A model generated the notes under the pieces. That model was not told the DNA's origin. It made no database searches and saw only the letters and a list, made by a program, of their open reading frames with translations. Source: Pseudomonadota bacterium (GTDB taxonomy: Bacteria > Pseudomonadota > Gammaproteobacteria > Steroidobacterales > Steroidobacteraceae). Taken from it: a stretch of DNA of 64,000 nucleotides. Position 1 is the stretch's first letter, and each line of letters begins with the position of its first letter. Positions 59,091 through 64,000 of this stretch are shown here, in pieces. Location of the stretch: the NCBI GenBank assembly GCA_021805865.1, contig JAJZDX010000002.1, positions 1-64,000 on the forward strand. The letters are read 5' to 3'. A program made the translations under genes and the position numbers.

Positions 59091-59311
59091 GGTGCTCGGG
59101 TCCTTGCGGGGAAAAGGACGCAAATTCTACCGCCGATAGACGGCCTTTATCACCCCGATTTGGTCAAACAATTGGTCCGGCACGCGCCGCCGGTGCTACA
59201 ACAGCGCCACCGGTCTCGGGGACGAGCAGCCCGCTCAGACGGCGAAAAAGCATACTTTTCGCCGGCGCGCCCACGGGGCCGCTGCCGCCGGATTCATACG
59301 AGGAGAACGCC

Positions 59312-59794
59312 ATGTTCGATACACGCAACGATCTTTCCGCCGACAGCCGCGCCAAGGCGATCCGTTTGCTCAATGCGCGGTTGGCGGATGCCATCGATCT
59401 CGGCTTGCAGGCCAAGCATGCGCATTGGAACGTCAAGGGGCCGCACTTCATCGCATTGCACGAGCTGTTCGACAAGCTCGCCGGAAAGATCGGCGAGCAC
59501 GTCGATACCATCGCGGAGCGCGTCACCGCTCTCGGTGGAACCGCGGGCGGCACCTTGGGCGCGGTGGTGCGCGCCACCAGCGTGCCGGCCTATCCCGAGA
59601 CCATTTCCGATGGTCTGGCGCACGTCGAGGCGCTGGCGGGAGCGGTCGCCGATTTCGGCCGCAAGGCACGCCTGGGGATTGACGAGGCGGAGGAGCTCGG
59701 GGACGCCGATACGGCTGACCTGCTCACCCAGGTATCCCGCGAGACCGACAAGCAGCTGTGGTTCCTCGAAGCCCATTTGCACGCCCAGCGGTGA
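59312..59794 (+). CDS. dps: Dps/ferritin-like DNA-starvation protein
   Basis: This 160-residue four-helix protein has the Dps ferroxidase-site pattern KHAHWNVKGPHFIALHELFDKLAGKIGEHVDTIAERV, plus ALGGTAGG and a second helix pair. Dps cages protect DNA and store iron. Its N-terminal tail (MFDTRNDLSADSR) is short and not Lys-rich, so DNA binding may be weak. AGGAG precedes the ATG. It is the only plus-strand gene of the last 16 kb and is divergent from mdh. Confidence 0.92.
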   Translation: MFDTRNDLSADSRAKAIRLLNARLADAIDLGLQAKHAHWNVKGPHFIALHELFDKLAGKIGEHVDTIAERVTALGGTAGGTLGAVVRATSVPAYPETISDGLAHVEALAGAVADFGRKARLGIDEAEELGDADTADLLTQVSRETDKQLWFLEAHLHAQR

Positions 59795-59897
59795 CCGTTG
59801 CGAGTCGCACAGCTGTCGCGTGAGCCGCAGGCCCGGCCCGCACATGCATCATGCGTGGCGGGCTGCGCGAGCCCCGGGGCGCTCGCGGCCAATTGGA

Positions 59898-61997
59898 TCA
59901 GGCCTGGCGGCCCGCCTCCGGCTGCCGCAGCAGGTGGGCGAAAGGCGCCCCCCCCGAGCTCTGGCGCTTGAGGAGCGCGAGCAGCTCCTCCGAAGCGCAC
60001 GGCTCCCCGAAGAGCCGTCCCTGCGCCTGGTGGCAGCCGTTGCGCCGCAGGAACTCGAGCTGGCTCTGGGACTCGACACCCTCGGCCACCACCACCATGC
60101 CGAGGCTGCGGCCCATCTCGATGATGGTGCGCACCAGGGTGGCGTTGCCGGCGTTCTCGCTCACGTCGCGCACGAAGGACTGGTCGATCTTCAGCGTGCC
60201 GATGGGAAACTGCTGCAGCGCCGAGAGGGATGAGTAGCCCGTGCCGAAGTCATCGATCGACAGGTGCAGCCCCATGGCATACAGCTCATCGAGCAGCGGC
60301 AGCGTGTTCTTGCTGTCCGCCATGAGGGTGGTCTCGGTGATCTCGAGCTCGAGCGCCGTGGGCGAGACGCCGTGACGGCGGAACACCGAGCGGCACCGCA
60401 GGATGAAGCTCGCCTGCCGGAGCTGCCGGAGCGAGAGGTTCAGCGAGATCCGTCCCGGGTCACCGCCCTCGGTTCTCAGGTGCCGGTAATCCATGCACAC
60501 CCGGTTCAGCACCCACTCGCCGATGTCGAGAATGAGGTTGGTTTCCTCGGCGAGCGGGATGAAGCGGGCCGGGGGGATGTCGCCGTGCCCCGGCAGGCGC
60601 CAGCGCAGCAGCGCCTCGGCGCCGATGACCCTCCCGGTGCCGACGTCCACCTTGGGCTGGTAGCGGATCACGAGCTCGTCGCGCTCGAGCGCGCGTCGCA
60701 GCTTGCTTTTCAAGATCAGCCGCTCGACCGCCGCGGCGTTCATCTCCGGGGAATAGAAGGTGAACGTGTTGCCGCCGTTCTGCTTGGCATGGTACATGGC
60801 CGCGTCGGCGTTGCGGATCAGGTCGATGACGTTCTCGGCGTCACGCGGGCAGAAGGCAATGCCGACGCTCGCGGTGAGGAACACCTCCTGTTGGTTTAGC
60901 TGGAAGGCCCGTGCCACCTCGTTGAGGATCGCGCGGGCGAGCTGCGCGACCGGTCCGCGGTTGTCGGCTTCCGCCGGCAGGCCGTGCAGGCAAAGCGCGA
61001 ACTCATCGCCCGCGAGGCGCCCCAGGATCGCATCCCGCGGCAGCGAGCGCGCCAGCCGCTCGGCGAGCACCTCCAGCACACGGTCGCCGGTGTCGTGGCC
61101 GAAGGTGTCGTTGACTTCCTTGAAGCGGTCCATGTCGAGGTACAGCAGCGCCACCGCGCTGCCGGCACGCAGCCCGCGCGAGAGGGTCTGCTGCAGCAGG
61201 TGCTGGAACTGCATGCGGTTCGGGACTTTGGTGAGCGTGTCGTAGCGGGCCAGGTAGCGGATGCGCCGCTCCGCGCGCTTGCGCTCGGTGATGTTGCGGG
61301 CGACGAAGATGATGCCCTGGAACTGCGGATCTTCGCTATCGATGCGCGAGCCGGCGAGCGACACCGGAATGGTCTGCCCGTCGCGTGTGCGCACGACTGT
61401 CTCGCGCGTCTCCTGCGCGGCCTGCAGCAGGTCGAACTCCTCCCGCACGTTCTCGGCGAGCGCCGCGATGATGCTGCGGCCGAGCAACTCCTCCTCGGGG
61501 AAGCCGAGGAGCCTGCCCGCGGCCAGGTTGGCCGTCTTCACCACTCCGTCGGGTGATGTGATGAGCACCGCGTCCGTCATGCTGTCGAGGACGCTGCGCA
61601 GGTAGTCCTTGTGAATGGTCGACTGGCGCAGCCTCGAGCGCATGTGCTCCATCGCCTGCTCGAGGTCGCCGAGGCTGTCGTGCCGATGAACCTGGAGCGG
61701 GCGGGTGTAGTCGCCCTGGCCGATGCGATGAGCGCCCCGGACGAGTGCGCCGGCGGTGGCATCGATGCCGCGATCTCTGCGCCACGCGCCCACGGCCGCC
61801 AGGAGGCTGCCTGCGATGGCCACTGCGCCTGCCACGGCCCACGTGATGCCGGCGGGCCAACGTCGCCAAAGCAGCACGATGCCGCTCGCCGCCGCGACGA
61901 GCAGCGTCATGGCAAACGTGCCGAGCGCGTGCTTGAATCTGAGTCTGCCGGCCACTGAGGCGGCTCTTGCTCTGGTTCCCTGGGTCGGAGGAGACAT
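59898..61997 (-). CDS. HAMP–PAS–GGDEF–EAL c-di-GMP signalling protein
   Basis: This protein of about 699 residues has two N-terminal membrane helices, a HAMP-like linker (DYTRPLQVHRHDSLGDLEQAMEHM) and a PAS domain (about 113–240, VLDSMTDAVLITSPDG). The GGDEF domain (about 240–410) has AGDEF in place of GGDEF. The EAL domain (about 420–680) has GAEALLRW, DDFGTGYSSL, IDQSFV and VVAEGVES. The altered GGDEF suggests reduced cyclase activity, while the EAL motifs look intact, favouring phosphodiesterase output. A TTG 13 codons upstream is an alternative start. Confidence 0.93.
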   Translation of the reverse strand: MSPPTQGTRARAASVAGRLRFKHALGTFAMTLLVAAASGIVLLWRRWPAGITWAVAGAVAIAGSLLAAVGAWRRDRGIDATAGALVRGAHRIGQGDYTRPLQVHRHDSLGDLEQAMEHMRSRLRQSTIHKDYLRSVLDSMTDAVLITSPDGVVKTANLAAGRLLGFPEEELLGRSIIAALAENVREEFDLLQAAQETRETVVRTRDGQTIPVSLAGSRIDSEDPQFQGIIFVARNITERKRAERRIRYLARYDTLTKVPNRMQFQHLLQQTLSRGLRAGSAVALLYLDMDRFKEVNDTFGHDTGDRVLEVLAERLARSLPRDAILGRLAGDEFALCLHGLPAEADNRGPVAQLARAILNEVARAFQLNQQEVFLTASVGIAFCPRDAENVIDLIRNADAAMYHAKQNGGNTFTFYSPEMNAAAVERLILKSKLRRALERDELVIRYQPKVDVGTGRVIGAEALLRWRLPGHGDIPPARFIPLAEETNLILDIGEWVLNRVCMDYRHLRTEGGDPGRISLNLSLRQLRQASFILRCRSVFRRHGVSPTALELEITETTLMADSKNTLPLLDELYAMGLHLSIDDFGTGYSSLSALQQFPIGTLKIDQSFVRDVSENAGNATLVRTIIEMGRSLGMVVVAEGVESQSQLEFLRRNGCHQAQGRLFGEPCASEELLALLKRQSSGGAPFAHLLRQPEAGRQA

Positions 61998-62058
61998 CGA
62001 CCGACCGAATATGAACTGCCGCCGGGCCCCCGTCAAATCGAGGCGGCAGGGGGACTTC

Positions 62059-63063
62059 TCAGCCGGACCAGACCCGCTTGAGGTAGTTGACCATCAGTGC
62101 GCGCATGGAGGACATGGGGTCGGCGGTTGCGGCGAAGATGGGCGGACGGCGCCTGAGCAGCCGCCAGTTCTCGCTGCGCAGCACTTGGCGCAGGAAGGCG
62201 ATATTGCGGTCGATGGCCTCCATGTAGGGATTGCGGCCGCCGTAGAGGATCTCCAGGTACCGATAGGCCGAGCGGAACTCCCCGTCCAGGCGCTTCCTGC
62301 GGGTTTCCGCGGCGAAACCCGGGGTCTGGCGCAGCAGATCGAGGCCCGAGGCGTATCGGACCTGCCGATCGCCGGTGGACGAGACCGGCAGCGCCACCCC
62401 GCCGAGGACGAACTCGGCATACAGCCGGTCGCGGCACTTCTCCAGGTAACAGCGGTCGGCCATCTGGGCGATCATGTCCGCCGTGCCGAGCAGGTGCCCG
62501 ACGGCGATGTCGCGTGGATCGCTGAGTCGTGCCTCGATCTGGGCGCCCGGCAGCTCGTAGCCTGTGAAGTGAATGATCTCCCGCGCCACCGCCACCCAGC
62601 GACCCAGGCCGACCACCGGCAGGAACTCCTCAAGGAAGCGCGCTCCTCTCGACACGTGCACGAGGGTGAATTCCGCGCCGTTGCGCGACTCGGGCTCGTC
62701 GGTGCGGCGCAGGTAGCCTACATCGTGAAAGAGCCCGGTGATGAGGCCCGCCACCGCCCGCTCCCCGCCCAGGCGATCACGCGGCTCGGCCTGGCGCTCG
62801 TAGCCCACCAGCAGCCGGGCCAGTGCGAGCGTGATGTCGAGCGTGTGCTGGCGGTCGTGGTAGACCGTGTCCACACCGTGATAGCCCGGGATCTTGCCGG
62901 CGAACAGCAGCTCGAAGTGCTCGAAAGAGCGTTGCAGCGGCGACAGCGAGGTTTGGGGCCACGTGGACCGGAACAGCGCTTCGACGGCCTCGCGTACCGC
63001 GGAGGGGGAGCTTACCTGGACGGTATCGGTGACGTCGTAATCACTACGCCGGTCATTGGTCAT
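62059..63063 (-). CDS. HD-domain (metal-dependent phosphohydrolase) protein
   Basis: This 334-residue protein has HD-superfamily metal motifs: YHDRQHTLDIT, GLFHDVGYLRRTDEPES, and later FTGYELPGAQ and TADMIAQMADRCYLEKC. There is no GYP motif, so it is not a classical HD-GYP c-di-GMP phosphodiesterase. It resembles cyclic-nucleotide phosphodiesterase-like HDc proteins. It sits beside the GGDEF–EAL gene on the same strand, and a signalling role is plausible. The start at 63063 (MTNDRRSDYDVTD) follows a rare-codon-free leader. The frame is open well upstream. Confidence 0.8.
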   Translation of the reverse strand: MTNDRRSDYDVTDTVQVSSPSAVREAVEALFRSTWPQTSLSPLQRSFEHFELLFAGKIPGYHGVDTVYHDRQHTLDITLALARLLVGYERQAEPRDRLGGERAVAGLITGLFHDVGYLRRTDEPESRNGAEFTLVHVSRGARFLEEFLPVVGLGRWVAVAREIIHFTGYELPGAQIEARLSDPRDIAVGHLLGTADMIAQMADRCYLEKCRDRLYAEFVLGGVALPVSSTGDRQVRYASGLDLLRQTPGFAAETRRKRLDGEFRSAYRYLEILYGGRNPYMEAIDRNIAFLRQVLRSENWRLLRRRPPIFAATADPMSSMRALMVNYLKRVWSG

Positions 63064-63181
63064 TCTGTCACGCGGAAGGCAGGGCGGGCGGTCCGCACCC
63101 CAGAGTGATTTGAAGCACTCTAATTGGAGCTCGATCCGAAATCCGAGAGCCGCCGCGCATTTTTCATGGGCTGCGTGCAGG

Positions 63182-63216
63182 ACATGCGGGGCTCGCCCAG
63201 GGCGAGCCCCGTATGT
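63182..63216. terminator. Strong hairpin between oligopeptidase A and HD genes
   Basis: Arms 63182–63197 and 63201–63216 pair over 16 bp with one mismatch around a 3-nt loop. A smaller CGGCGC–AAA–GCGCCG hairpin follows at about 63222. They stand between the oligopeptidase stop and the HD gene start on the minus strand, and likely end the upstream transcript. Confidence 0.65.
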
Positions 63217-63268
63217 CAAACGGCGCAAAGCGCCGGGAGAAGCTGAGATCGGAGGACGGGGGGGTGAA

Positions 63269-64000
63269 TCAAGTGGCGGGGTCGCCGGGGGTGGGAATGC
63301 CGTGTTGCGCGAGCAGTGCCTGAACCTGCGGCGGGCGGCCGCGAAAGTCCACGAACGCCTCCATCGCATCCCGGCTGCCGCCCCGGGACAGAATGGCGTC
63401 GAGGTACCGCCTCGCCGTGGTCCGATCGAACACGCCGTGCTCCTCGAACGCCGAGAAGGCGTCCGCCGCCAGCACTTCGGCCCACTTGTAGCTGTAATAG
63501 CCCGCCGCGTAGCCGCCCGCGAACACATGCCCGAAGCTCATGGGGAAGCGGTTCCACTGCGGCACCGGCACCACCGCGACCTGGCGCTGCACCTCCTGCA
63601 GGAGTGTCAGGACGCGGCCGCCCCGCTGCGGGTCGTATTCGGCGTGCAGCCGGAAGTCGAACAGCGCGAACTGCAGCTGGCGCACCATCTGCAATCCGGC
63701 ATGAAAGCTTCGCGTGGCGCGCAGGCGCCGCTGCACCTCGGGCGGCAGCGGCTCCCCGCTCTGGAAATGGCCCGAGATCCGGCCGAGCACTTCCGGGTGC
63801 CAGGCGTAGTTCTCCATGAATTGGCTCGGCAGCTCCACGGCATCCCAGGGCACGCCGTTGATGCCGGCCAGGCTGGGGTAGTCCACCTTCGTGAGCAGGT
63901 GATGCAGGCCATGGCCGAACTCATGGAACAGAGTGAGCACATCATCGTGCGTCAGCAGCGCCGGGCGATCCTCCCCGGGCGGCAGCACATTCAGCACCAG
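63269..64000 (-). CDS. prlC: Oligopeptidase A (M3 family zinc metallopeptidase), C-terminal part
   Basis: The gene continues beyond the window's right edge. The visible 244 residues contain the M3 zinc signature HEFGH in LTLFHEFGHGLHHLL and PSQFMENYAWHPEVL. The C-terminal GHVFAGGYAAGYYSYKWAEVLAADAFSAF with the substrate-side Tyr/Gly loop follows. The family (PrlC/OpdA) degrades signal peptides and short oligopeptides in the cytoplasm. Length and motifs of the visible part are normal. Confidence 0.93.
   Translation of the reverse strand: MVLNVLPPGEDRPALLTHDDVLTLFHEFGHGLHHLLTKVDYPSLAGINGVPWDAVELPSQFMENYAWHPEVLGRISGHFQSGEPLPPEVQRRLRATRSFHAGLQMVRQLQFALFDFRLHAEYDPQRGGRVLTLLQEVQRQVAVVPVPQWNRFPMSFGHVFAGGYAAGYYSYKWAEVLAADAFSAFEEHGVFDRTTARRYLDAILSRGGSRDAMEAFVDFRGRPPQVQALLAQHGIPTPGDPAT

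Overview
This window is chromosomal DNA from a high-GC Gammaproteobacterium. The evidence is the rsmG–parA–parB–atpIBEFHAGDC–glmU–glmS locus order, the TatABC operon, a gammaproteobacterial-type long FadE, a GspA/GspB pair and a QseBC-like two-component system. A Dtd with PQFTL in place of SQFTL recalls Xanthomonadales/Nevskiales-type relatives, but I cannot name a genus. The gid/par/atp block suggests that oriC is not far away. No rRNA, tRNA or CRISPR array was seen.

Layout. 1–5 kb: a POT peptide transporter (cut by the window edge), tatC, tatB, tatA and dtd on the minus strand, then a periplasmic dihaem cytochrome c on plus and a DegP/DegQ-type protease on minus. 5–10.3 kb: a metallo-beta-lactamase-fold hydrolase, a secreted S9-peptidase-like protein that has lost its catalytic residues, and a QseBC-like system. 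10.4–26.4 kb: rsmG, a divergent Lrp regulator/leucine dehydrogenase pair, parAB, the complete F1Fo ATP synthase operon (perfect TATAAT upstream), glmU, a convergent CHAD protein and glmS. 26.4–36 kb: an accessory region. It opens 25 bp after the glmS stop, at the classical attTn7 position, with a Tn7-like transposon end: a TGTG terminus plus four 20-bp tandem repeats. Beyond it lie broken genes (a truncated EAL domain, a frameshifted 5'(3')-deoxyribonucleotidase, a phage-type thymidylate synthase cut in half), two long palindromes at gene breakpoints, an orphan lipoprotein, a hipBA toxin–antitoxin module with an operator palindrome, and a GloVer-repeat propeller lipoprotein. No Tns genes and no second transposon end were found.

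36–47 kb: an AI-2E-type permease, aquaporin, ACT-like protein, branched-chain aminotransferase, CBS protein, methyltransferases, a DMT permease with a very His-rich tail, rimO, a PEBP-like lipoprotein, and a 65-bp tandem duplication over the start of a methyltransferase gene. 47–64 kb: a long minus-strand run comprising a glycosyltransferase, a receiver–Ser/Thr kinase fusion, gspB, gspA, dinB, a DUF3667 membrane protein, fadE and malate dehydrogenase. It is followed by dps (plus), a PAS–GGDEF–EAL protein, an HD-domain protein and the end of oligopeptidase A.

The housekeeping blocks supply proton-motive ATP synthesis, chromosome partitioning, UDP-GlcNAc precursor synthesis, Tat export and amino-acid catabolism. 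The most unusual material is the post-glmS accessory region, the S9 pseudoenzyme and the 65-bp start-site duplication. All functional calls rest on reading motifs by eye; no database search was run.
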